Position numbers and translations under genes: made by a program
The notes under the pieces: model-generated
The model's database searches: none
The model's input: the letters and a program-made list of their open reading frames with translations, nothing else
Told to the model about the DNA's origin: nothing
NCBI RefSeq assembly: GCF_040958095.1
Contig: NC_091219.1
Coordinates: 26,817,023 to 26,881,022, forward strand
Direction of reading: 5' to 3'
Origin: Procambarus clarkii
Lineage: Eukaryota; Arthropoda; Malacostraca; Decapoda; Cambaridae
DNA length: 64,000 nt
Part shown: one piece after another, positions 23,640 through 37,200 of the stretch
Layout of the letters: each line of letters begins with the position of its first letter
Position numbering within the stretch: position 1 is the first letter of the stretch

Positions 23640-24870
23640 CTCCAGCCACATTCATCAATTTTAATATACTGTGTATTAAACATTGGTTTGTTTTCGTATA
23701 TAAATTAATATTATTATACATACAAATTACATGTATAGTTAGGCATAGATTAGGTGTTTAGGATCTGTTGGTGATTATTTGCATTTGAAGTATGTGGGTG
23801 AAGCATTGAACCCATCCTCGACTCAAGTCCATTACATCTAGCGGTCGACCCCACAGACGCATTCATAAATTTGTACATGCTGTTCATTCAAAACCCGAAT
23901 TTGTCTGTCCTGTCCTCCAAACAAAGACCCAACAGTGATTCCATGCACCAGTCAAACCCCCTGTTTATGAATGAAAACGGTTTACACACGACTCAAAACT
24001 GATTTATAAATAAATAATAAATAAATAAATAAATAAATTTTTATTCAGGAAAAGTACATACATAGTTGATATACAAACATAATGTTGGATTTATAGATAG
24101 AGCTAGTACATACAATACCTAAAGCCACACTCATAGCGTTTCAAGCAAAGCCACTAATACTAAATAAACCACTAAAATTTCGTTCGAACACTTCCGGAAC
24201 AAATGCTTCACCGACGAATTTTGTTCGAACCACACTATAAATGCTTCACTCACGTACTACAAATACAAATAATCGCCAACAAAACTTGAACATCTAACCT
24301 AACGTATGCCTATATATGCAGAATATGCTAATATATTATTATATTAATTTATATTTGAAAAAATTCCCGTTTTGAATGAACAGTATGTAAAAATTTGTGA
24401 ATGCGTCTGTGGGGTCGACCTCTGGATATAATGGACTTGAGTCGAGGATGGGTTGAAATATAAATAATCGCCACCAGAACCAAAACACCTAACCTAACCA
24501 GTGCCTAAATATGAACAATATGCTAATATATGATAATATTAATTTATATTTGAGAAAAGTTCTGTTTTGAATGAACAGAATGTTAAAATTGATAAATGCG
24601 TCTGTGGGGTCGACCGCTGGATAGACTTGGTCCGAGGACGGGTTGAAATGCTTGGCCCACATACAGTACTTCAAATACAAATAATCGCAAACAAAAGCTG
24701 AACACCTAACCTAACCTACACCTAACTATACATAGAATTCTTATGTATTATAATATTAATAAGTATATGAGGATAAACCAATTTTTAATACACAGTATGT
24801 TAAAATTGATGAATGCATCTGTGGTGGATGGCTGCTGCTTTAAACAGCCCTGTGTGAGGACGGGTTGCTC
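23640..24870. repeat. ~190-bp satellite-like unit in inverted and direct copies
   Basis: A unit with the markers tgaacagtatgt, aatgcgtctgtggggtcgac, gacttgagtcgaggatgg and ctaacctaac occurs three times in tandem at about 24290-24870 and once inverted at about 23640-23905. The last direct copy is the most divergent (gtcgac is lost). Between the arms lies an inserted (AAAT)n-headed SINE tail at about 24000-24165. Confidence 0.85.
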
Positions 24871-25235
24871 TAGGAAAGAGGTACCTTAACAAGCCAAGTG
24901 ATTGTTATACATGAAACACCCACATCACGTGTTTAAAATATATGTAAACATTCCCAATGAGCTTTAATTTTAATGATCAATATATATTTTCCTGATCTAA
25001 ACAGATCTATAAAAATTATTCATATGTTGTGATCTACAGTATTTAAAATTAGCTATTATAATGAATATCTAGAAGAAAATGTCTGTATCTGTCTGAGGTT
25101 GGAGGAGAGATGCATGGGGTTAGCCTCACGGATATTTACATGGTGATTTATGGTATAGCGTATCAAAGGGTAACTGGGGTCATGCCATCCTCATACCCCT
25201 AGCCCCCTCTTTAACATGGATTGACTCCTGAACAA
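24871..25235. other. Non-coding AT-rich spacer
   Basis: No supported feature. Confidence 0.4.
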
Positions 25236-25390
25236 ACCCACAAGGGCCATGACGAGGCCCGTCGTAGCTCAGTCAATTAAGGCAGCGTCTGGGACGCTCC
25301 TGGACGCAGGTTCGAATCCTCGTCACGGCCCTTGTGGATTTGTTCATTTGATGCATCACTTTACTGTGATTTCTGTGTGTAATGGACTGA
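25236..25390 (+). repeat. tRNA-like SINE head flanked by inverted repeat
   Basis: A-box-like tagctcagtcaattaaggc at 25265-25283 and B-box ggttcgaatcc at 25310-25320. The part between them gives only a short agcgt/acgct stem, so it is a tRNA-derived element rather than a functional tRNA. It is bracketed by ccacaagggcc at about 25240 and ggcccttgtgg at about 25328, which pair with each other. Confidence 0.65.
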
Positions 25391-25504
25391 CTCCTGTTCC
25401 AAATCCCAATAAATCCTATGAAGTATGAAATGTAGGATTGATTGTTCATAGTGTTAAAACTAATTTTATGCTGTTATTGTCATTGAATCAATGAGAAATT
25501 CAGT

Positions 25505-25585
25505 AGGAGCCATGAGGAGGATTCGAATCCATTCTCTTGGTATTGGCAACTAAATGCCCTAGACCACTAAACAATGACATGGTCA
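25505..25585 (-). repeat. tRNA-like segment
   Basis: On the minus strand tagtggtctagggcattta (A-box-like) and ggattcgaatcctc (B-box) are about 40 bases apart. The cloverleaf is not clean enough to call a tRNA gene, so a SINE head is more likely. Confidence 0.45.
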
Positions 25586-28251
25586 GAGGCAATGCAACCT
25601 GGAATTCCACTTAATCCTCTAGGGGTCTTGTGGCTTCCAACTGAAGACCAGTCAGGATTTTACACATTGCCCGTATGCACTCGTGCCTTATTGTCCAGTA
25701 GTTCTACCTTCAACGCTTCTTGTCAAATGCACAATGAAAAGGTGGGAGGGAGAGGCAGAGGGAACGGGTGCAGGAGAAGTGACAGAATGCATTACTATTA
25801 TAAATTTACATTCCAGCCTAACTTCCTAACCTTTATTGTAGAGGACACGAGGCTGCTCCACCAATGGTTGGCTGCAGTGGTCACCATATAGGTGTGCTAT
25901 TATCTGTTATAGTTATAATCTTCATGGTTTTCTGATCAAGTGCCACCAGTAACCATTGATCCATTTTCTTTTTTTTAAATAATTTTTTTCCAGCAATTGA
26001 AGACAACTAAGGAGCATGTGATAAATGTTTAAGGCAAAGATTCAAATTATTTTAAATAAATGAAAAACTTAAGAAACACATGCTGTGTACAGTTTATTTG
26101 TGAATGGTGTTAACATTGAGGTGAAGCTATATATTTCATAAAAGTTTGAGATTTCTGCTAATTTTTCAAAATTGACAAATAATAAGTGTATACAGCTTTA
26201 CCTAGAGATTTACACAAAATGATTCAATGTGATTCATAAAAAAAAATAGTTTACCCATAATTAAATAGGGTTGATCTACTAATTATAACTTAATTTAGAA
26301 ACTTTCCAGAGTGGCCAGTGAAAAACTGTCATGCATTGGCAAGTGAATGATATTCATAATTCCACTTGAATGAACCGGATTTACCAGTGAAATAAAGGAG
26401 CTTCTCATAAGGGTCTTCTCTATTTGTTACCTTAAAATAACTAGTTAAAATGAAAGTTTATTCTCCTGAATTTCTGACAAATATCTTATTGAAAAGGTAT
26501 ACAAGCTAAATATTGCTATTATTTTCTTTGCAAATATAAATGTTTATATTGATAAATACCAAGCATAAGCAGCGTGCAGTATTACCATAAAATCTATATG
26601 ACTAAAAATTTAATTTAAAGTTTGTTGCTCTCAATACTTCAGAACAGATACAGTAACTCCATTCATATAAAATACAAGGAATACAGTCTTCCAAAGATAT
26701 GAACAGTAAATTGTTCTTAATCTTTCATTCCAGATGCAGGTAACCAGGCTCACAATTCAAGCAAGAATGAATAAACATGAAACTCCTCCAAAAAGATCCA
26801 GCAACGAACACTGCAAGTCAACAGGGTAAAACACTCCTAACTGCACCAAAGATTCTCTGGTTATATAACTGTTCACATATACCTACAGTTGTTGCATTAA
26901 AGAACTAGTAACGTTATATTTAAAAATTGGTTCCTATGGATACGATTTAATGTACAGTACAGTTAGTTACCCGTTTTCCAAATATACTCGACTCTCTTTT
27001 ATCTTGTAATTGCATTGAAAAACGTGAAATCACAATTTGACTCAAAAGTCAACGCTTTGTCCTTCATTCAGCCAAGGGCTTAGAGTAATCTGCCTTTCTT
27101 ACTTCGTGATAGCACTCTCTGGAATATATTATACAGCTACAATTTTATCTGAAGATAGTGTAAATAATGCTCCTCTAGGATCTAATTTCAACAGATTCAA
27201 TGTTTTAAGCTACAATTCAGTGTCTAAAAAGGAAATAAAAATTTTTGTATATATGGTATATATATATAATTAACTATTACAAGTTCTCATGCATTGAGGA
27301 ATATTAATATAGCTAACTGCCAGGCTGAAAACTTCTATAATGTCAAATTCCAAGACTTCCCAGCTCCATCTCAGTCAGGCTATTTTAGTACTTTAACTAC
27401 TCTTGTGTATATCAATCATCTGTGCAGCTAGTACACGTCCCTGTAGGGAGGTTCACCCTTAGAACCCCCTATCAGTGTCACTGCTTTGATACCTGCAGCC
27501 CAGGTATTGACAATGCAATCTCTTCTGAATACAACTACAGTATAAAAGCCAAAAGTTAAAAAAAAAATACCCCTTTGCCCTAAGCAGTATGCCATCAAGG
27601 CTGGTCAAAAATTGCACATAACTAACAGCTTGTAAATCAACATGCTATGTACACAGAGCTATGTACGTATTCCCAACGGAGAATAAAGGCGAGACATGAT
27701 ATTCGAAGTGAATACTGAAGATTACCATAAATGACTGATATTCCTTGCATACAAAATGACTGATCCAGACTGTCGCTCAACACATTAACAACATGCATCA
27801 GTTCTTAAAAACCAATTACATTAGTTAAGCTAATTTTTAATGATGTATCTAGGAGAGGTCATACAATTTCTTTCAATTCAGTAGATATAGATGCTTATAT
27901 ATTCTGAAAATTATAACTTCAATGCAACTACATACATCTCCTTTTAATAAGTTCCTAAAATTTATCTAGACAATTTTAAATAGATTAAATAATTTAACTG
28001 AAAATTATACAAAACTAAATTGCAGGATAAATAATAAAATAAAAAGGGTATATTGCAAAACATAGCTCCATTTCCAAAATGGCCTCAGCAACGAAATATG
28101 TTAATATCTTGAATATAATTTATATCATAATATTCTACAAAAAGGGGAATTAGTTCAGTTTATGTGCATTAAATAAAGGGTTGCAGGTGCACCTGTCAAT
28201 GTACACACTGTCATTACAAACAATAGTAAAGCAACACCCATGAGTGGACAA
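25586..28251 (-). other. AT-rich sequence downstream of NCBP1
   Basis: This 2.7-kb stretch has no repeat I recognise and no supported exon; it holds the NCBP1 3' untranslated region to an unknown extent. Minus-strand polyadenylation-like signals are ATTAAA at 27943-27948 and 27836-27841 (about 300 and 410 bases after the stop) and AATAAA at 26093-26098. I cannot tell which is used. The frame at 27037-27273 (plus) is unsupported. Confidence 0.4.
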
Positions 28252-31200
28252 TTATGAACGAAGAGCAACAAACTGATTGAAGGCATCAAGAATATGGGGG
28301 TCAAGATCTTGAGTGAAGAGCAGGGTACTCAGGGTCTGGCTGTAGCGCTCCACTTGGGTGTTGTGCTGAAAGAAAAATACACAACACCCGCATTAGTAAC
28401 TAATAGCTAGGTCAAACATGATTATATTGTAATTTACGCTGGCACAACAGGCATATATGTGGTAGGGGGCACTGAAAGGTAGTTTTCCAAAGGATAATTC
28501 GACAAGCAAAACATATTTATTTAAGAAGTTTAAAAAAGTCTGCTGTAACTATGTAGTCTAGTAATTCTGCCACCCAATACTATATGATGCAATCAGCTGT
28601 GCTTCTCCTGTAATAAAAGGTTTAAGTAATTGTGCTGGGAACCCACCTACCAAAATGTGTCCCTACAATGTGAAAAAATTGTCCTGAACCAGACTAGAAC
28701 CCCCCCCCCCCCGAAAAAAAGTCACATTGGAATTAATGACAGACAGAAGAAAGTGTAACAGTTTTCAAAGAAAGTAAGCATTAGGATTGGAATAGTCAAA
28801 GGAACCTAGATGAGTAAGGAAGGAGTAGACTAGTTAATGCTTTGAATGAACTTTGATATGCAAAGTAATGAATGACTTCTTGAGTCAGAAATCAAGGTAG
28901 TGGTGCATGATGCAGTACTGAAGGGAGGAAAAAAAAAAAAGTTTTGGGTGAAGAGTTTTGTTGCTTATGCTCCATGTGATGATTAAAGCAAGAATGAAAA
29001 ATATATTTTTAGGATATTTTAAAAAATAAATTCAGTATGATGCCAAGGAATTCAAGAATTTTGACAAATAATTTGGATGGTTAAATGTGAACTGACCCAA
29101 GATGTAAATGTTTAAATGATAAGGCAGTAGATAGCCTTATACACTGAAAGTTAACATATTACTAATGCACATTTGAAGTACAGAGATATACATAAGGACA
29201 CACAGTAGAGGAAGAGAGTAAACAGGTACACAAGTAAACAGGGCAAATTGACTACTTGTGGAGAGACGGACGATAACAAAGCAGTATGAGCAATATTTAA
29301 AGGTTAGTCTGATATCACAATAAGTGCTATAAACAACACAGTGGTAAAGCACATTATCTAAAACATCAATTGGATGTGAAAAAATTCTAGGCCTATGAAG
29401 TGTATTCTAGGCTTATAAAAATTGTCTTTAGGCCTATATTATATTTGAGATTATTCATTATGTTGTGTACTATTAGGAATTCGTCTCTTTGACAATACAA
29501 AGATCTCCATAAGTCCTGATCACAAGAAAGCTTTGCATTATCTTTACAGTACAAGGACAATAAAAAATTATTGTATATTGTCCTTATTCAAAATCATATA
29601 AGGACAATAACACAGTGGACAATAACAAATTTGATACACAAACAGAATCAAGGACTGCTCTAAACTTTCATTTCTCAGAGAAAACAAATATAAATAAACA
29701 GAAAACTGCCCCCCCCCCATAAAAACTGGTATCAAAGACCACAGACATAGGTATTTCATGGAGGTAATCCATAAGGAACTCATGCTCATGGCATTTAAAA
29801 TGACATTCAAGTTATTATCCAATTGGCACACAACATAAAACAAGATATATTTACCATCATGAAGATTTGATGGAGCCTGCCAATAGTCCAACGGTACCAG
29901 TGTGTGTTAAAGTCGCGGCCGTCTGTATCACAGCGCACAAGGTGCTCTGACAGAATCATGATAAAGCGCTGTGGAAACAAAGAGCAAGTGAGCAAGAACT
30001 GACAAATTTAGTAGTCAATTTTTCTTCTCCCTCTTCTATTGTTTATCACCACTTTCACTTCAGTAATTATATTACATGAATAGGATACAACAAATATGTT
30101 AAGTTAAACAGGGAATAAAGACAAATACCATTCTGTAATTACAAAATATATCATCCTTAATAATTATCTTTGTAACATTATTCTATTAAAATGTTAGCAT
30201 TCTGATGATGGCATCTAATCTCAGAAATTCTGAAAATCAATTTTTATTAACCAAGACTATGTTCAATATGAAAATGACCGAGGCTTTTAAAGAAGCTGCA
30301 TGCTTAACGATGTTATCCTACATCAGCTTGTCTGAAGCCTGACCCCAGGAACTCGTCTATTTAATGGGATAATTATTTGTTTCCATTAGGAATGAACTTT
30401 AGAGCTAAGTTATTTTATTAACTTGTAGTCATATCAGTAACAGAATGAAGTTCAAGCCAACTGCATATCAGAGCTTTAATATGGTAGGGTGACTAAATTA
30501 ACCCTCGAGACCAAATATAAGCCCCATAACATTAATATAAACAACATGCCTGAAATATGATAAGAAAAAGATTCTTTTGATCAGCCTGAGCAGCTTCAAG
30601 TTTTTCTTCCATTCTTTCTATTTCCTCTTCAGTGGGTCGTGGTCGCTGCTCTTCGTCATCCGATGAGGAATCGTCAGAATCATTCCCTGCTCGACGTTCG
30701 CGTGCATCGCTTACTTCCCGCTGTAATCGTCCCACATGCTTGTTCATCTTTCGAATAGTGGCATGAATGATTTCCCATATGTAATTCCTGAAAAAATGCA
30801 TTATTCTTGTTCACAAATAACATATAGAGCAAGACATTCTCTTAGTGTTCATCATTCATCACAACTATCCAAGATGAACCAACAAATATTCTGGATGAAA
30901 TTTACAACCACGTGTAAAGAAAGAAATACAGGCAATTCTCTTTGACACTTTACTCTTTGGTAAACACAAATGATGAAAGCTTGATACAACCCAGAATTTA
31001 ACATTGTAAAGAAAGGCTATTAAAGTATATATGCCATATAATTTAAAGTTGTCTTTGACTTGTTAGATCTGACCATATCACCTTAAATATTGAATTGTAT
31101 CAATTAAACTTTTGATTTACAAGACATAGATTTACACTGTGTAATAAAGTTATTGGTCCAGGAAGATGTATATTTCTTAAACAGAAATCTTGTGGTCAAA

Positions 31201-34200
31201 ATGTATGCAGGGTTCATAAAAAAGAAATAACTATATCAACAGAGTGAGAGCTAATGCTGGGGAACATCTCTCAGGTACACCAAATGTGCATCACATTCAC
31301 ACCTCCAGGTGTTCTAATATTGTCATACGTGCAAATGATTTCTGTGCACGGAGGTGGCTACCACACACACGAAACATACTTTGTAAACTCCGGCAACATT
31401 TCCTTGCTGAACATCCAGTTTGCAACGGAGGCACAGGAGACTATCTGGGTGCGGAGGAACTTGTCAGTAAGCATAACCATCATCTGTTGGTGGTGGACCC
31501 AAACTTCATGCATCTCACGCAACACCAAGATTTGAGCTTCCTCATTACTTCCAACTACTGATTCAAAAACCTGTTGGCAGTGTAAGAAATCAGATTATTT
31601 TTAAATATCTCAATATCCAATTATTGCTAAACATGTTAGTAAGACTACTTATAATTACGAGCACATTTCATCTAGTTTATAACTATACTATACACTCAAA
31701 TTACAATAGTTACACGACATATTTAATAACAGTAAAAAATTATCCAAGTTCATGATGCCTGTAAAAAATTATCTAAGTTTATGATGCCTACATGTGCAAA
31801 CTTTTTTCTCACATACTACTCTTTTCATGAAGAAATGTTTAAGCTTCAATTTGATTCCCACTGGGGACTTTGCCTACTTGAAGGTTAGCCCCATGTACAA
31901 TCTAGAGACTATTCACATGCCATCCAAGTGGTCGAGAATTTGGAATGCTCCTCCCAAGTGGAAGGAGCATTCAAAACAAGTCAAAGTATGCTACATGTTG
32001 GCTTTTGTTATTGAATAAAATAGTGCTTGCCATGTGTGCGCTCTAAGAAACTGTTGTTTAAAGGACACAAAAGTATAGTGTATTCACTACCCTTTGTGTT
32101 CTGATCTATTGTTTTCCCTCCATACTATAAGAATAAAGAACAGTAGTTCAAGAGTTTATCTTTAAGTTTCCACATAACAATTAAACTGGACTACATCTTG
32201 ACATGTGCTCACAACATGGCTAACAACTACAAATTACCTTGAGAAACTTGGAAATTCCAGCAAAAGCATGAGAGAAACTTTTCGACCCAAGATGAAGTAG
32301 TGTCTGAACAAAGACTTGAATCTGAATAGGATTATATGGTGGGTCTGTCTCATCATTTTCACGAAGTGGATTTGGAAGCTCATTGAGCGTTTGTATAACC
32401 TCAGTTGAAGTTCCTTTTGCTCGAACCACAGCTTCAAGGCGATGGGCAGCATCAGCACCAGGTATATCACCTGCAAATGTAGAAAAAACTTTGTATTATG
32501 AAGTTTTAATTATTTCCATGTTTGGTATGGTATATAACAAAGCACACAGTATCATAATGAAAAAAATATTAACTAGATATTTTTTATTGCACAAGATAAA
32601 GAGATATCACCTGGCTTTCATATACTGGACCTGGATATGAACAGAGTAGTGCAATGATCACAGGGTACAGCAGTGGAATAATAATAACGAGATCAGGAGT
32701 ATTAAATACATGGCTAATGTAATGAGCACAGGCTAATGGATGAGCAGAAGCTGCTCACAGACTTTGTGAGCAGCTTTTGTGAGCAGTCAAGCTGAGCAAA
32801 ATGAATTGGAAAGCAAGACCAAAATGGTCTTGCTTTCCAATTCATTTTGGTCAGCTTGACTTGCTTCAGATGCTGCTCTAAGCCATAGTCATGCACCAGT
32901 TCAGGTTCCTTCACTTTTTTTCTGAGGTTCTGGCATTTCAGTCCCTGGTCTCAGGGGTTTCTGGGATCCCTGCCAGAAACCCAGAAAATCATGCCAGTCC
33001 CTGGCATTTCCCTTTCCATGCCAGGTTTAGCTTCCTTCTCTCATTCTGCTCAGGGTCTGTGGTCCTGTTTCTGGTCTGATACCTTTGGGGGGTGGAATGT
33101 GGTGCCCCACTGAGTACTCAGGTCATCTTATACCATATATATCAGGAGGCAGCCTTCAAAGGCTCCTTTAGGATGGATGGAGAGGGAGCTGTTCTGACTT
33201 TCCTGCTTGCCCCCATAGGAGTCATGAATGTTGATTCCTGTGAATGGTGTTCTTACTGGCTCTTTTTCCAAAATGATTTGTCCATCCCAAAGAAATCTAG
33301 GGACCATACCAACCACATTTCACTGATAATGTAGAGGGGAGGGGAAGGGGTAATCATTCTAGGGCCCAACTCTCACACTCAATAAGGCTGACACCAACTA
33401 GCTTATGACTGTTCTCCATCCAAGGCCATTCATTGTGCAAAGTTGGGTGAAGCTAGCTCCATGTGTTTGGCCTCTGACCCTCATACAACCATACATAAAC
33501 ATAATATATAGACAATGATCCATACAAAAATGAATTAAACAAGAGCTAATTATACTGTCATACATTCATGTAAGGCAAAAATATGATTACTCACTAGCAT
33601 CAGCATTTGCATATTTGTATATTGGTTCTGGTTTGTGTGGTACAAAACAGTCAAACTGTTCAGGGACAACTTCTGCAATTCTCTGGCGATATGATAACCT
33701 GAAAACATTTCCAAGTATTAATTTTAGGTGCTAACTGAACACATTACAAAAATTACTTACTCTTATGTATAGAAAATTGAATACTAATAGCAATGCATGC
33801 AGTGCTACAAGGCAAGTAATACAGCAATATTTCAAGATTACATGGCTAAAATATATATAAATTATGGAATTCCTAGCCAAAATTAAATGAAAATCCAACT
33901 AGTACAAGAACCAAATGACGTAAAACAAGGGCTTGTGGCCAGCAGCAGAAGTGTGGAGTGAAAAGCTTATTAAACCTTAAACTGAACTACAGTATCACCA
34001 TGTGCGGACCACAACTGTCATGGTGGTAACCGTTATGTAAAGATTGGAGTTGTCAAACCAGTGTTTACATGCAAAGAGTACCCATATGGTTCAATTAGCT
34101 CTCTATAGAAGTCATTGCAATACCCAGGAGCCAAATTGGGCACCTTTAATAAAGTAGGCTCCTTTAAACAATGACTGCCTGAAATAAGACTGTTAACCTG

Positions 34201-37200
34201 GATTGATTCACACTATACATGGTTGACCACAGTGGCAACTCTCCAACCGCACACTTTTATGCACAGAAAGATGGACACGAGATAAAATCGCTAACAAAAA
34301 TTCCCCTAGAACAAAAGGAATGCAGACAAAGATTACTAAATTATAAAGTTTTTTAACGAGACATGCTGGAAAGCTAAAAATAGTTATAGAAAGGTAAGGA
34401 TAAAGTGCAGTTAATAGTAATGCACAAAACGAGCTAGAAATTAATGCAAATTACATGAATTAGCATAAGAAACTGTTAAAAGATGACACACTAGCAACAA
34501 AATGCCAAATATGTACCCAAGTTGCTGAACAGTCTTATAAAGATAATGATCAATGACCAGGCAAACAGTCTGAGGAATGCAAAGAATTAACTGTGTGGAA
34601 AAAGAGAAGTGTGCATAGAGCTGAAGAGAATTTAAGAATTATCCAAAATATAATCAGAAGACATACCATATGTGGAAACATTACCATCTGGTTACCCATA
34701 AAAACTGTGGCAGGAACATGTTAGGCCTTGCCAGGAAAAGGTTAATTCAACCTAAAAGTAGACAAGGGCTATATAACTTGTGTAGAGTTGCAGCACCAAG
34801 ACTGACTCACCTCATGGCTCTCTGGAGCACCTCGATGATGAACTTGGCTCTCGGATGCATGCCGTCCAGCTGTGATGCCTCCAGCCATTCATCCCATGAC
34901 CACTTAAACTGAAAGTTACTCAAGTGGTACGAAAACCAATTTACAAACCTAGGGAGAAAAAGTTATTAAATGCTTACTATAAATAGATAAATCAACTATA
35001 ATTAGTTAATATCCACTATTGTTCCTACTGTGATCATGATGTCACATATTTATGTTTCAAAACAAAAGTTAGGAAAGTGCAGCCTCAAAACAGTTATAAA
35101 ATTAATTCAACTTTATACAGGTTGTACATTATACAACGGTACGGGGGAACACGAGAAAATGTTTGCATGGACGTGTTTGTACACCAAATGTTCATAAAAC
35201 AAAGACTGCCTGTACTAGTATACACCTTATCTAAATCCCAAAAAAGTTGTAAGAAATCCAACCTGTCAAAACAGCATACGTTCATTGTGTCAATGCGGTC
35301 AAAAAGGAGTTCTACAGCTTGGGCCAGCACCTGCGGTGAACATAACAACATTAATAAGTAGGTGATGGGTCACAATAACATGGCTGGAAGATATGATACC
35401 GAACCTCACATCAGAAAATTAAGAAAGTGCAGATTTGAAACCCGTCCCTCAAATATTTTTCAAGTTAAAATTATGTACTATATGTTTCCCTCCTCTGTGC
35501 ACTCCACACACAGTCCTGTCCCTTCAGTCCTACCAAGCTCTGTGCACTCCACACACACAATCTTGTCTATTCAGTCCTACTTTTTGACAGAGGAGAGCTC
35601 CTTGCTAATCTCTTATCAACCATTTGTTGAGTCTTGTTTTTCACCCATCTCATACCTCCTATTTGATGCATCATTATTTACTTAGTTGTTCTTAGCTCTA
35701 CATAAGTTATATACAGTACATAACATCTCTTCAAATCTCTCCCCATCAGCACCTCAGTGCTCCCACAAGCTACCAACACCACCTGGTCTATTATTTTACA
35801 TAACAGAAATACTGAGCCCAAATAGTTCCTTACCTGAGGCATGGTGGCAGGTTGCAGTTTACAGAGCTCAATCAGGAGTGAGCCGTAGCAGATTTCAATG
35901 TAACGAGGCCCAGGCAGGTGGAAGAGCTCAGCCAGCACTACTTCAACAATCATGTACTCTAGAGGAATCTTGTGCTTCAGAGGAAAGTCCAGCAAAAAGG
36001 CAGCACTTCACACAAGACAGAATATGCACATATTATTTAATTGCCTTGACACCTAACAATAACATTTCTGCATATGAAGCTCCAATATATGCTTGCGTGT
36101 TTTCTCCCGAGCTGCCATTAAATTTGGCAGCTTAGCTGCCAAATTTAATGGCATTATACCATTTAATGGCATTATAATGGCATTATACCATGATTAAATT
36201 TAATCATTATACCAGCAAATGATTCTACTGTATATATAAATACATTACATACTGTAAGTTACATACATAACATATGTTACATATATATTGCAGTAACATA
36301 CAAGCACAAACCATCTCTCAATGAAGTGGACCTAAATTTATTTCTGTGCATGGTAAGACATTTTTCTAAATATCCTTAAGCCCAATGTAGGTGTTCACCA
36401 AGCAGTAAATAGACACCAAAGCTAGACATCCATTCCATTTTATCCTAGGGAAGGTCCGTTGTTGGCTTAGGTCATATGGGGATCTTGGCAAGTTGACCAA
36501 ATAGTGACATAATAGCTGGCTTTTTAAGTGGACTACAAGAAGCTACAAGAAGTGGGCTACTTGTAGCCCACTCTGGCAACCTTACAAACACTACCACACT
36601 CCAGCACCAACTGCATCAGAAGACCAGGTGTATATTCAATCCTAGCTAACAATCTGCTCCAATCCATTCTTGCCCTTTAACGTGTCCATGGTTATTCACA
36701 CTCGTTCACCGCTGTTTCACACTCGTGCACCACATTCCCTGTGTCACTGACCAGTAAAAGGTGAATAGCTCTCCCATTTCATTCAGTTTGTTCATCACTC
36801 ATAACAACCAATGTTTTTTTCTCCAAGAGATACTCCTGATAAGATTATTTACTCATACCAACCATTGTTTCCTTTCCAGGTGGTACTCTTTGATGATGTT
36901 GTGCAAGTGCTCCTCAATCAAGTAACGCTCAATGGAGTGGGCACCAGGCAAGACAGGACCTTCAGGACAGTCGGTGTAATCAAACAACCTGCAAGATAAT
37001 TTCAGATGTAACATTAAGATATTGTCTGTTTATCTATGCAAAATAACATATTGTCCATAAACACACCACACCACATAACACACACTATTCTTATCACACT
37101 CGGGCAGATTAGCGACCATAGTACTGTATACTATTTTTTGATCTACTGGGTAGTGCAATTGATATAGCATCTACTTCTCATGTTGGAGGTCTGGTGTTCG

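Noticed and set aside
25258-25333. Functional tRNA gene
   Set aside because: A and B boxes are present but the anticodon arm cannot form a 5-bp stem with a 7-base loop; a tRNA-derived SINE is more likely.
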